From CAYVMN01 sp964452575 (lineage in GTDB: Bacteria; Desulfobacterota; DSM-4660; Desulfatiglandales; Desulfatiglandaceae), in assembly GCA_964452575.1 (NCBI GenBank), contig CAYVMN010000144.1, positions 1 to 11,543 of the forward strand: a stretch of DNA of 11,543 nt. The letters are read 5' to 3'. Of this stretch, positions 1 through 6,693 are shown piece by piece. Position 1 is the stretch's first letter; each line of letters begins with the position of its first letter. The notes under the pieces were generated by a model. The model worked only from the letters and a program-made list of their open reading frames with translations, had not been told where the DNA came from and searched no databases. The position numbers and the translations under genes are program-made.

Positions 1-94
1 GGCGTGCCAGAGGCTCTGAAGAATTTGGGTTACGTCCTTTGGAAAAAAGACCCTCACGGTCATCTGCCTTTCTTTAAAAACGCTAAAGTCTTAC
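1..94 (-). repeat. Partial second copy of the inverted-repeat element (one end only)
   Basis: This segment matches, without gaps, the reverse complement of 2444-2537, the left end of the complete element between the E1 alpha and E1 beta genes: I count 88 identities in 94 positions. The terminal repeat is at 81-94 (CGCTAAAGTCTTAC, one mismatch to the intact copy) and faces dctM. The rest of the element would continue leftward beyond the window, so its other end and its target duplication cannot be seen. The flank after the end reads GAAAAACT (95-102), which should recur on the far side if this copy also made an 8-bp duplication. It lies 28 bp upstream of the dctM start, probably between the small and large TRAP permease genes. 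No coding potential was recognised. Confidence 0.8.
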
Positions 95-122
95 GAAAAA
101 CTCAGGACATAGGGGACAGCCT

Positions 123-1412
123 GTGGAGATCTTGGTAATTTCGATAGCCTTTTTTGGGCTCATGGCCCTTGGCGTGCCAATCGGGACATGTCTGGGAATA
201 GCCGGAGTAGTTACCATTTTCAATTTTGATCTTGGCATCGAAATGCTGGGAGTGAATTTCTCCACAGGCATTGCCTCGTTTCCCCTGCTTGCGATTCCGT
301 TTTTTGTCCTGGCAGGGGTCATTCTTGAGAAGGCTGGGCTCGCGGCTACCATTGCCCATTTCTTCGAACTCCTGGTGGGGAAGATGGTCGGCGGGCTGGC
401 AATGGTAGCGGTTCTCACATGTATGTTCTGGGGCGCCCTTTCCGGATCTGGCCCTGCAACCACGGCGGCTGTGGGGCTGATTCTTTTTGCCCCCATGATA
501 AGACACGGATACGACAAGAGCTTTGCAGGCGCAACAATAGCCACTTCCTCTGACCTGTCGATCATCATACCACCAAGTATCGCCTTCATCATATATGGAA
601 ACATAACCAGCGTCTCTGTCAGCGCCCTTTTTGTTGCAGGTATTATCCCAGGGCTTATCACCGGGGCCGGGACTCTCCTCGTGGCCTACCTCATCTCAAG
701 GAGGAGGGATTATAAAGGGCTAGAAAAGCGGGGCAGCACCAAAGAGATCCTCTTGGCCCTGAAGGAGTCCCTATGGGCCGTCCTTACCCCGGTTATCATC
801 CTGGGAGGCATTTACGCAGGCATATTCACCCCCACCGAGGCGGCGGTTGTGGCTGTCTTCTACAGCCTGTTTGTGGCTATCTTCATATACAAGTCTGTCT
901 CATGGCGCGATCTTATAAAGATCCTGGTTGATGCCAGTGTCACGAGTTCTGTCATCATGTTTCTGGTCGTATTTGCAGGGATCTTTACGTGGGCCGCGTC
1001 AGTCATCGGCGTTATCGATCTTACGGCTAATGCCATTATAAAGATATCACCCAATGCCTTGGTCATGATCATCCTGGTAAATCTCCTGCTGCTGGCCTTG
1101 GGCATGATCTTGGATGCGATCTCCATCTCTTATCTTATCATGCCCATCCTAATGCCCGTGCTGGCGGCATTCGGGATCGATCCCCTGTGGTACGGAGTCA
1201 TCTTTATCTCGGCCCTTGCCATCGGCCAGGCTACGCCTCCGGTGGGGGTCAATCTTTTTACGGCAGCCAACCTGATAAAGGGAGACATGGACTCTGTGGC
1301 CAAACAGGCGATCCCGTTTGTGGCTATGGATGTTATTGTCTTGTTGATTTTGTCTTTGGTGCCTGCCCTTTCTACGTATCTGCCAATCAAGGCGGGGTTG
1401 TATACGCCTTAG
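123..1412 (+). CDS. dctM: TRAP transporter large permease subunit (DctM family)
   Basis: This is the large membrane subunit of a tripartite ATP-independent periplasmic (TRAP) transporter, which imports carboxylate-type solutes using an ion gradient together with a small permease (DctQ) and a periplasmic binding protein (DctP). The 429-residue product has the usual family length and is almost entirely hydrophobic, with about a dozen membrane segments. Family motifs are visible: a proline/glycine-rich loop near residue 18, FPLLAIPFF at 53-61, SGSGPATTAAVG at 107-118, IIPPSIAFIIYG at 148-159, PTEAA at 237-241 and TPPVGVNLF at 371-379. The start is GTG, with AGGGGA at 111-116 as ribosome-binding site. 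DctQ and DctP are not seen and would be expected upstream. It is 56 bp ahead of the E1 alpha gene, so the transporter may import the substrate, or a precursor, of the dehydrogenase complex; the substrate cannot be read from the sequence. Confidence 0.93.
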   Translation: MEILVISIAFFGLMALGVPIGTCLGIAGVVTIFNFDLGIEMLGVNFSTGIASFPLLAIPFFVLAGVILEKAGLAATIAHFFELLVGKMVGGLAMVAVLTCMFWGALSGSGPATTAAVGLILFAPMIRHGYDKSFAGATIATSSDLSIIIPPSIAFIIYGNITSVSVSALFVAGIIPGLITGAGTLLVAYLISRRRDYKGLEKRGSTKEILLALKESLWAVLTPVIILGGIYAGIFTPTEAAVVAVFYSLFVAIFIYKSVSWRDLIKILVDASVTSSVIMFLVVFAGIFTWAASVIGVIDLTANAIIKISPNALVMIILVNLLLLALGMILDAISISYLIMPILMPVLAAFGIDPLWYGVIFISALAIGQATPPVGVNLFTAANLIKGDMDSVAKQAIPFVAMDVIVLLILSLVPALSTYLPIKAGLYTP

Positions 1413-1468
1413 TGGTTGTTGATCGCATTGAGAAGTTACGATTTCATCAGGGGGTATGAGGGGAACAA

Positions 1469-2437
1469 ATGAAGATAAGCAGAGAAGAAAAACTGGTCCT
1501 TTTGAGAAGGATGCTACTGGTCAGGGCCTTTGAGGAGAGGACCGGTGAACTCTTTGCGCAGAATCTTATCCCAGGCTTTATCCATTTATCCATTGGCGAG
1601 GAGGCCTCCTCAGTTGGAACCTGCTCCGTATTGCGTGCCGATGACTATGTGGCCAGCACACACCGTGGGCACGGACACATGATCGCCAAGGGTGCAGACC
1701 CTAAGATGATGTTTGCTGAGCTACTGGGAAAATCGACCGGGTATTGCAAAGGCAAGGGAGGGTCCATGCATATTGCGGATTTTTCCATCGGCATCCTGGG
1801 CGCCAATGGAGTAGTCGGCGGCGGTTTTCCGATTATCGTAGGGGCGGGCCTTTCGATAAAGCTGAGGAAGACCGATCAGGTAGGGATTGTCTTTTTTGGA
1901 GACGGCGCGTCGAACAGGGGAACATTTCATGAGGCCGCAAACATGGCGGCGATATGGAAACTCCCTGTCATCTTTGTCTGCGAAAATAACCTTTACGCCT
2001 CCACAACACCGGCACACTATGCCCTTTCAGGGAGATCGATTGCAGGCCGCGGAGTTTCGTACGGAATTCCCGGGTACATTACGGATGGAAACGATGTCCT
2101 GGAGGTAAGAAGGGTTGTGGCCAGGGCGGTCAAAAGGGCAAGGGAGGGAAAGGGCCCAAGCATCGTGGAGAACAGGACATACCGATATCGCGGCCATTTC
2201 GAGGGAGACCCCCAGAGATACAGGTCCCAGGAAGAGGTCGAGGTGTTTAAGAGAGAGAACGATCCCATTGAGCGTTTCAGGACCCTTTTGGAAGAAGAAG
2301 GAACCCTTTCCGGCAAGTCATACATGGGTCTAAAGGATGGGGTAGAGCAACAGATACAAGAGGCAGTAGCCTATGCAGACCGTGCCCCCCTGCCAAGACC
2401 GGAGGAGGCCCTGGAAGACCTCTTTGTTAATCCTTGA
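1469..2437 (+). CDS. acoA: Thiamine-diphosphate-dependent 2-oxoacid/acetoin dehydrogenase E1 component, alpha subunit
   Basis: This is the alpha subunit of the E1 enzyme, which with the beta subunit binds thiamine diphosphate, cleaves a 2-oxoacid or acetoin, and passes the acyl group to lipoyl-E2. The 322-residue length is typical. Visible motifs are THRGHGH (64-70), KGKGGSMH (94-101), and the thiamine diphosphate/Mg motif starting with GDG at 144-146 and ending in the NN of CENN (171-174). YRGHFEGDPQRYR (240-252) is typical of the AcoA/PdhA group. The ATG is preceded by GAGGGGAA at 1458-1465. The stop codon TGA (2435-2437) overlaps the left copy of the direct repeat flanking the inserted element, so the protein is not truncated by the insertion. 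The AcoA assignment rests on overall resemblance; pyruvate or branched-chain oxoacid specificity is possible. Confidence 0.92.
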   Translation: MKISREEKLVLLRRMLLVRAFEERTGELFAQNLIPGFIHLSIGEEASSVGTCSVLRADDYVASTHRGHGHMIAKGADPKMMFAELLGKSTGYCKGKGGSMHIADFSIGILGANGVVGGGFPIIVGAGLSIKLRKTDQVGIVFFGDGASNRGTFHEAANMAAIWKLPVIFVCENNLYASTTPAHYALSGRSIAGRGVSYGIPGYITDGNDVLEVRRVVARAVKRAREGKGPSIVENRTYRYRGHFEGDPQRYRSQEEVEVFKRENDPIERFRTLLEEEGTLSGKSYMGLKDGVEQQIQEAVAYADRAPLPRPEEALEDLFVNP

Positions 2438-2443
2438 AGGAGG
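2436..2443. repeat. Left target-site duplication of the inserted element (GAAGGAGG)
   Basis: GAAGGAGG here is repeated at 2739-2746 on the other side of the element. The identity extends to 11 bp (GAAGGAGGGTA) if bases shared with the element end are counted. The left copy includes the last two bases of the E1 alpha stop codon and a now-orphaned Shine-Dalgarno sequence. The 8-bp boundary is preferred because it leaves perfectly symmetrical 14-bp terminal repeats. Confidence 0.8.
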
Positions 2444-2472
2444 GTAACACTTTAGCGTTTTGAAAGAAAGGC

Positions 2473-2495
2473 AGAGGACCGTGAGGGTCTTTTTT
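2473..2495 (+). terminator. Intrinsic-terminator-like hairpin in the left arm of the element
   Basis: AGAGGACC (2473-2480) can pair with GGTCTTTT (2486-2493) across a GTGAG loop, with a T run at 2490-2495. The stem has two G-T pairs, so it is only moderately stable. It faces the direction of operon transcription, between the E1 alpha and E1 beta genes, and could cause partial termination or mark an RNA processing site. Confidence 0.4.
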
Positions 2496-2676
2496 CCAAA
2501 GGACGTAACCCAAATTCTTCACAGCCTGTGGTACGCCCCCTTACCTTTAAATACAGTTTCTGCCAGGCAGGGGAGAGGGTTCTTCATAGGGACATCCTCT
2601 TATGGGGCTGTTTCGTAACGAGGTTCAAGACCGCACTGCCGTTCTTTGAAATGATGCCGTCCTTTACGTCCTTTGG

Positions 2677-2696
2677 AAAAAAGACCCTCGCGGTCT
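2677..2696 (-). terminator. Intrinsic-terminator-like hairpin in the right arm of the element, facing left
   Basis: Read on the minus strand, AGACC pairs with GGTCT (2692-2696 with 2682-2686) around a GCGAG loop and is followed by a T run (complement of 2677-2682). It is the mirror image of the hairpin in the left arm and faces transcription entering from the right. The stem is only 5 bp, so function is uncertain. Confidence 0.3.
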
Positions 2697-2738
2697 GTCA
2701 TCTTACTCCTCAGTGTTTTCCAAGCGCTAAAGTGTTAC

Positions 2739-2747
2739 GAAGGAGGG
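2739..2747 (+). promoter_or_regulatory. Duplicated Shine-Dalgarno sequence (right target-site duplication) for E1 beta
   Basis: GAAGGAGGG precedes the E1 beta ATG with TATA between, giving near-ideal spacing. The first eight bases are the right copy of the direct repeat flanking the inserted element. The ribosome-binding site used by E1 beta therefore lies within the duplicated target, which explains how the insertion left this gene translatable. Confidence 0.85.
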
Positions 2748-2751
2748 TATA

Positions 2752-3732
2752 ATGGCCGAAAGGATCATGTCGTGCACCGATGCCCTTGCTGAGGCCTTGG
2801 CTGAAGAGATGGCAAGGGATGAAGCCATCTTTATCATTGGGGAGGATCTTACCGCCCACGATGGCATCTTCGGGCAGTTTAAGGGGCTTCATCAGAGATT
2901 TCCGGGCAGGGTCATTGATGCTCCGATCTCAGAGACGGCCATAGTCGGGGCAGGCCTGGGCGCGGCCTTGACCGGGATGAGACCCCTTGTCGATCTACAC
3001 TTTGCAGACTTCTTTACAACCGCAATGGATGAAATTGTCAATCAGACGGCCAAGATCCGCTACATGTTCGGCGGACAGGTCAAGGTTCCCCTGGTCGTCT
3101 GGGCCCCGGATGGCGGCGGCCTTTCAGCAGCAGCCCATCACTCCCAGTCGCTTGAGAACTGGTTTGTCCATACTCCGGGAGTAAAGGTGGTTGTTCCTTC
3201 AGAGCCTGCCGATGTCAAGGGCCTCATAAAGAGTGCCATCAGGGACGATGATCCGGTCATCTTTTTTCAGCACAAGAAGCTCTTTGCAAAGACCGGCCCG
3301 GTACCAGAGAGGCCCTACCTCATTCCGCTCGGCAAGGGGGATATTAAGAGAGAGGGGAGGGATATTACCATTATCACCTATTCCAGGATGACATCTCTCT
3401 CGCTCGAGGCCTCCGAGCAGCTGGAGAGAGATGGGATCGAGGTAGAGGTCATTGACCTCAGGACATTGAAGCCACTGGATTTTGGCCTCATCGCCGAATC
3501 TGTGAAAAGGACCAATAATGCCCTTATTGTCCATGAGGCATGTCTGACCGGCGGCTTTGGGGGAGAAATAGCCGCCAGAATAGGACAAGAGCTTTTCGAC
3601 TACCTGGATGCACCTGTCACAAGGATTGGGGCCAAAGATGTCCCCATTCCTTTCAGTCCCGTTATGGAAAACTTTGTCCTGCCGCAGGTGGGAGATATTA
3701 TTGAAGGGGCAAAAAAGGTCCTTAATCGATAG
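2752..3732 (+). CDS. acoB: Thiamine-diphosphate-dependent 2-oxoacid/acetoin dehydrogenase E1 component, beta subunit
   Basis: This is the beta subunit of the E1 heterotetramer (alpha2 beta2). It completes the thiamine diphosphate site and forms much of the E2-binding surface. The 326-residue product has the normal length. Visible features are IGEDL (29-33), the SETAIVG motif with the cofactor-activating glutamate at 61, the conserved histidine of HHSQS (129-133), and VEVIDLRTLKPLD (231-243) at the start of the C-terminal transketolase-like domain. ATG at 2752 is fixed by AGGAGGG at 2741-2747. The 314-bp gap from E1 alpha is unusual for obligate partners and is filled by the inserted element. 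The stop TAG overlaps the Shine-Dalgarno sequence of E2. Specificity (acetoin, pyruvate or another oxoacid) is unresolved. Confidence 0.93.
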   Translation: MAERIMSCTDALAEALAEEMARDEAIFIIGEDLTAHDGIFGQFKGLHQRFPGRVIDAPISETAIVGAGLGAALTGMRPLVDLHFADFFTTAMDEIVNQTAKIRYMFGGQVKVPLVVWAPDGGGLSAAAHHSQSLENWFVHTPGVKVVVPSEPADVKGLIKSAIRDDDPVIFFQHKKLFAKTGPVPERPYLIPLGKGDIKREGRDITIITYSRMTSLSLEASEQLERDGIEVEVIDLRTLKPLDFGLIAESVKRTNNALIVHEACLTGGFGGEIAARIGQELFDYLDAPVTRIGAKDVPIPFSPVMENFVLPQVGDIIEGAKKVLNR

Positions 3733-3743
3733 GAGCCATATAA

Positions 3744-4979
3744 ATGATTGAGATCAAGATTCCAAAGCTGGGTCTCACCATGGAGAGCGCCAAGTTGGTT
3801 CGATGGGAGTTCGGTTCTGGAGATCAGGTAAAAAAAGGTGAAACCCTCCTAGTTATAGAGACCGATAAGGTGACTTTCGAGGTGGCCTCTCCCGAAGACG
3901 GTATCATTCATCCAGTAGCAGCCGCAGGGTCGACCTGTCGCGTCGAGGAGACGGTCGGTTACCTCGCAGGAGACCGAGAGGAGTATGAGAGGATAAGCAG
4001 TGAATACCCATTCGCTGTGATCGTAACACCACAAGAGCTTGAGGAGGTTGAGACCGAAACTGTGACAATAGGGGTCGAGGCTATTCCAGCCCCTGGTTCA
4101 TCTCAAGTCCGCATCAAGGCCTCTCCACTTGCCAGGTCCATGGCCGTGAAACACGGTCTGGATCTTGGAACGATAGCCGGTTCCGGTCCTGGCGGGCGGG
4201 TTGTAAAGGCCGATATCCTCCGAACCCTGCAGGAAGTAGCGGCGGCCCCCTCTTTGAGGGTGCGGACGCTGCCCGCTGGTGCCCTGGAAGAAATGGTTAA
4301 AGAGGCCCTGGAGACTATCCCCATACAGGGCGTGAGAAGGGTCATCTTCGATAACATGTATCAGAGCCTTAGCCAGTCCGCACAGCTCACCCTCCATACA
4401 GATGCCTGCGCGGAGTCCCTTATTTTACTCAGAGAACGTATAAGCAACAAAGACAAGAGGATTTCTTACAACGCCATTTTGATAAGGATAGTTGCTGCTG
4501 CCCTGCGACATCACCCCAGGATGAACGCCAGTGTGGATGGAGATGTCATTCGTGTGTGGAGGCAGGTCCATATCGGCCTGGCAATGGAGGCCAATGAAGC
4601 ACTGATCGTGCCCGTGGTCAGAAATCCTGATCTGAAGACCATTTCCGAGATAGCACATGATATCAGCGAGTTTGTCCTTAAGGCGAGGGAGAACAGACTA
4701 TCCCCGGATGATCTCATAAACGGGACCTTTACCATATCGAACCTGGGCCTTGGGGATATAGATTTTTTTACTCCCATTATCCGGCCCCCGGAAAGCGCAA
4801 TATTGGGTGTTGGCAGGATTGTCAAGAGGCCTGTGATCAAGGATGAGGGTATTGTGCCGCAGCACCGCATGGGATTGAGCCTCACCTTTGACCACCGAAT
4901 CATCGATGGTGCGCCTGCTGCTAGATTCCTAAAAGCCGTCAAAGATATGATTGAAGATCCCCTGCTGATTATCAGTTGA
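3744..4979 (+). CDS. acoC: Dihydrolipoamide acyltransferase (E2) of a 2-oxoacid/acetoin dehydrogenase complex
   Basis: E2 is the core of the complex: its swinging lipoyl arm takes the acyl group from E1 and transfers it to CoA. The 411-residue protein has a single lipoyl domain (about 1-76) with the lipoylation lysine at 42 in ETDKV. A peripheral-subunit-binding domain follows (about 124-162, ASPLAR and GSGPGGRVVKADI). The C-terminal catalytic domain (about 192-411) has the active-site signature HRIIDG at 384-389, including His384 and Asp388. The ATG is preceded by AGGAG at 3731-3735, which overlaps the E1 beta stop, so translation of the two is probably coupled. The E3 dihydrolipoamide dehydrogenase is not in the window and may be shared with other complexes. 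It is the last + strand gene of this block. Confidence 0.93.
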   Translation: MIEIKIPKLGLTMESAKLVRWEFGSGDQVKKGETLLVIETDKVTFEVASPEDGIIHPVAAAGSTCRVEETVGYLAGDREEYERISSEYPFAVIVTPQELEEVETETVTIGVEAIPAPGSSQVRIKASPLARSMAVKHGLDLGTIAGSGPGGRVVKADILRTLQEVAAAPSLRVRTLPAGALEEMVKEALETIPIQGVRRVIFDNMYQSLSQSAQLTLHTDACAESLILLRERISNKDKRISYNAILIRIVAAALRHHPRMNASVDGDVIRVWRQVHIGLAMEANEALIVPVVRNPDLKTISEIAHDISEFVLKARENRLSPDDLINGTFTISNLGLGDIDFFTPIIRPPESAILGVGRIVKRPVIKDEGIVPQHRMGLSLTFDHRIIDGAPAARFLKAVKDMIEDPLLIIS

Positions 4980-4984
4980 AGAAG

Positions 4985-5010
4985 AAAAATTGGCCAGGTC
5001 CTCATCTGGC
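4985..5010 (-). terminator. Candidate rho-independent terminator downstream of the DUF2889 gene
   Basis: On the minus strand, GCCAG (complement of 5006-5010) pairs with CTGGC (complement of 4993-4997) around an 8-nt loop, with a possible extra G-T pair at the base. After CAA a run of five T follows (complement of 4985-4989). It lies just past the DUF2889 stop. On the + strand the same hairpin lacks a T run, so it is a weak terminator for the E2 gene. Confidence 0.5.
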
Positions 5011-5015
5011 TCTCC

Positions 5016-5579
5016 TTAACCCTTTTCCAGTTCCGCCCGAACTGCATTTATCATCGGACCATCTTCCTTCCAGAGCGTGCAGCTATTGAGCAGGTATTCA
5101 AGCCCCGGAATTTGATCCATTGAACGGGGCAGGGGACGACGCTTGCGCGAGTAATGGTTCCAATAGCCGTGCAAGGCAGCTGGTCCCATCACAGTGATCA
5201 GATGAGTCATGTGGGTGCAGCCTTGGATTCCTCCGAGGCGTTTACGCACCTCCTCGCTGTAGCCCGAGACGATATGCATCCCGACGACCTTCTTTACTGA
5301 CTCAAGGGTAGTTGGGCAAAGCTCGTGCGGGACCTGAGGCATTTCCGCCTCAGCCTCCAGGATGCAAGGGGGCCATCCTCCAACGAGCATTCGAACGCAG
5401 ATCCAGTGGATAACGCCGGGTGGCCGCGGCCTCCCATTCCAATGATATCCCGGCCTAAAACGCTTATCTCTCAGCCATCCCTCAACGATCAAGCGACCGT
5501 CTTTCAGGGGATAGGTCCGGAATTCCAGGCGCCTTTCATGGACTGGAGAACCCTTGATGAGTTCCTTCAATCGGCCCAT
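5016..5579 (-). CDS. DUF2889 family protein
   Basis: The 187-residue product resembles the DUF2889 family, whose biochemical role is unknown to me. Family-like features are VHERRLEFRTYPLKDGRL near the start (13-30), VEGWLRD (32-38), and the hallmark RKRLGGIQGCTHMTHLI (112-128). A cysteine-containing segment, NSCTLW, is at 165-170. There is no signal peptide or membrane segment, so it is probably cytoplasmic. The ATG at 5579 is preceded by AAGGAG (complement of 5590-5595) about 10 nt away. The DUF362 gene ends 45 bp upstream on the same strand, so the two are likely co-transcribed. It is convergent with the E2 gene, the stops being 36 bp apart. Confidence 0.82.
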   Translation of the reverse strand: MGRLKELIKGSPVHERRLEFRTYPLKDGRLIVEGWLRDKRFRPGYHWNGRPRPPGVIHWICVRMLVGGWPPCILEAEAEMPQVPHELCPTTLESVKKVVGMHIVSGYSEEVRKRLGGIQGCTHMTHLITVMGPAALHGYWNHYSRKRRPLPRSMDQIPGLEYLLNSCTLWKEDGPMINAVRAELEKG

Positions 5580-5624
5580 AATCCTGATGCTCCTTCATTC
5601 GTATTAGGATTTTCAACTCAACCC

Positions 5625-6518
5625 TCAGTCACTCATGAGTATTGATCTCACACGGTCGCAGTATTTCTGGCTTTCTGGATCAACAGCGACAAGATCGATC
5701 TCCGAGGGCGAGGACACGCCGAGGCCGAGGTCAACGGCCCTTGAAATCTGTTCCTGACCGAAGATCCTCTCATTCATGATAGCGGGATTGCTTCCCAGTT
5801 CCTTGAGGACGGCCAGGCCCACAGCGTCTATGGCAACCCGATCGGTTGAAGCCAAAAAGACATTACCGTTAGCCCTTTTCCCTGTCATAGGCCCTCCGTC
5901 TACGAAGGCATCAATTCCATCCAATACGATCAGATCGGGCGAGAAGGGCTCATTTATCTCGGCGATCATCTTTTGCTGGTGTGGGGAGCTATGGAGCTCA
6001 CTCATGTAAGGGAAGCCGTGACGGGAGGTGGGAACTACACCAACATGCAATTTGAGTGAGAGGGTAAAGACGCCTCCGAACTGATGCGTCTTTAGACAAC
6101 AGGTGCATATTAGACATTCGGCCTCCAGGATCGGGCGCGCGACCCTGAACCCTCTTGACCAGTGGCCGTTCTTTGGGCGTATCTCGACCCAATCACCTTT
6201 TCCAAGGTCGTCAAAGTCTATGATCTTGACGTCATTTTTTTCGAGAATGGAGATGATTCCCTTTTTCTCCATTACCTCGCGTGTAGGAGGATAGCTCCTC
6301 TCGCCCAGGGCGATTGACCTTGCACCCATCCTCCAGACCTCATCAACTAAGGCCATCAAGGTGTCATTGTCTGTGGACCCTGGTGCTCGATCAGCGGTAT
6401 TGAAGTTGGGCTTGATCAAGACACCCTTTCCTTTTACAGGGTTGATCTTCAAGGCATTGATAGAGGCCCTGACACCAATTCTTCGGTCTCTGGTTTCAAC
6501 AAATGTAACTCGGCTCAT
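5625..6518 (-). CDS. DUF362 domain-containing protein
   Basis: This 297-residue protein matches the DUF362 family, found mainly in anaerobes and often annotated with iron-sulfur or uncharacterised redox functions. Typical segments are VLIKPNFN (33-40), the GAR-initiated strand at 65-72, ICTCCLKTHQFGG (137-149) and SLKLHVGVVP (154-163). An Asp/Gly-rich region follows (VLDGIDAFVDGGPMTGK, 198-214), then a STDRVAIDAVG helix start (224-234). Cysteines at 135, 138, 140 and 141 precede the lysine/histidine motif, but there is no C-terminal ferredoxin domain of the kind some relatives carry. The reading frame is open 38 codons further upstream. I chose ATG at 6518 because GGGGAGGA (complement of 6523-6530) precedes it at good spacing and the family similarity begins there. 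The DUF2889 gene follows 45 bp downstream. Confidence 0.85.
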   Translation of the reverse strand: MSRVTFVETRDRRIGVRASINALKINPVKGKGVLIKPNFNTADRAPGSTDNDTLMALVDEVWRMGARSIALGERSYPPTREVMEKKGIISILEKNDVKIIDFDDLGKGDWVEIRPKNGHWSRGFRVARPILEAECLICTCCLKTHQFGGVFTLSLKLHVGVVPTSRHGFPYMSELHSSPHQQKMIAEINEPFSPDLIVLDGIDAFVDGGPMTGKRANGNVFLASTDRVAIDAVGLAVLKELGSNPAIMNERIFGQEQISRAVDLGLGVSSPSEIDLVAVDPESQKYCDRVRSILMSD

Positions 6519-6609
6519 ATTATCCTCCCCCAAAGGCGTAGACCAGCCTTGGGCCCGTAGTCCCTTGACCCCCTCCAGCGTTTTTGCTAAGAAGGCCGGA
6601 GCGAAATCC

Positions 6610-6625
6610 CCCCTCCCTAGAGGGG
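6610..6625. other. Small GC-rich stem-loop in the DUF362 leader region
   Basis: CCCCTC (6610-6615) is followed by CCTA and then its complement GAGGGG (6620-6625). It lies between the candidate DUF362 promoter and start codon, so it would be in the 5' leader of that transcript. There is no T run on either side. Apart from this hairpin and the candidate promoter at 6665-6693, I see nothing else definite in the 265-bp divergent gap (6519-6783). Confidence 0.35.
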
Positions 6626-6664
6626 AAGGCAATGCAATATTCTCCTGGCGGGTCTCCTTTACGC

Positions 6665-6693
6665 AGGATACAACCAGGGGCGAAATAGGTCAA
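6665..6693 (-). promoter_or_regulatory. Candidate sigma-70-type promoter for the DUF362-DUF2889 unit
   Basis: On the minus strand, TTGACC (complement of 6688-6693) and TATCCT (complement of 6665-6670) are separated by exactly 17 bp. The match to consensus is five of six and four of six bases. The implied leader before the DUF362 start is roughly 140 nt. Confidence 0.4.

Larger units (their letters stand above)
2444..2738 (+). mobile_element. MITE-like non-coding element with 14-bp terminal inverted repeats, inserted between E1 alpha and E1 beta
   Basis: The element is about 295 bp and starts with GTAACACTTTAGCG (2444-2457), ending in its exact reverse complement (2725-2738). A second internal inverted match of 32 bp (2477-2508 against 2664-2695, one mismatch) makes the arms pair further. 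An 8-bp direct repeat, GAAGGAGG, flanks it on both sides, as expected of transposition. I found no credible coding sequence inside, so a transposase would have to act from elsewhere. One end of a related copy is at 1-94. Precise removal with one flanking repeat would give TGAAGGAGGGTATAATG: the E1 alpha stop, a Shine-Dalgarno sequence and the E1 beta start with an 11-nt gap. That matches the 11-nt gap and stop/Shine-Dalgarno overlap still seen between E1 beta and E2. The family is not one I can name. Confidence 0.8.

Noticed and set aside
83..661. Open frame (192 codons) on the - strand opposite dctM
   Set aside because: Proline/serine/arginine-rich shadow of a membrane protein gene, with no family resemblance.
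2528..2752. Open frame of 74 codons inside the inserted element
   Set aside because: Composition and sequence show no transposase or other family features, and it runs through the inverted repeat; it is most likely chance.
4511..5047. Open frame (178 codons) on the - strand opposite the end of E2
   Set aside because: Antisense to the E2 catalytic domain, whose frame has clear motifs; its sequence looks like a frame shadow.
6565..6593. Promoter for the small membrane protein (TTGACC, 17 bp, TAAGAA)
   Set aside because: The -10 match is only three of six bases and it lies almost 200 bp from the start codon; not strong enough to annotate.
6519..6632. 38-codon upstream extension of DUF362
   Set aside because: A strong Shine-Dalgarno sequence directly precedes the ATG at 6518, and family similarity begins there.
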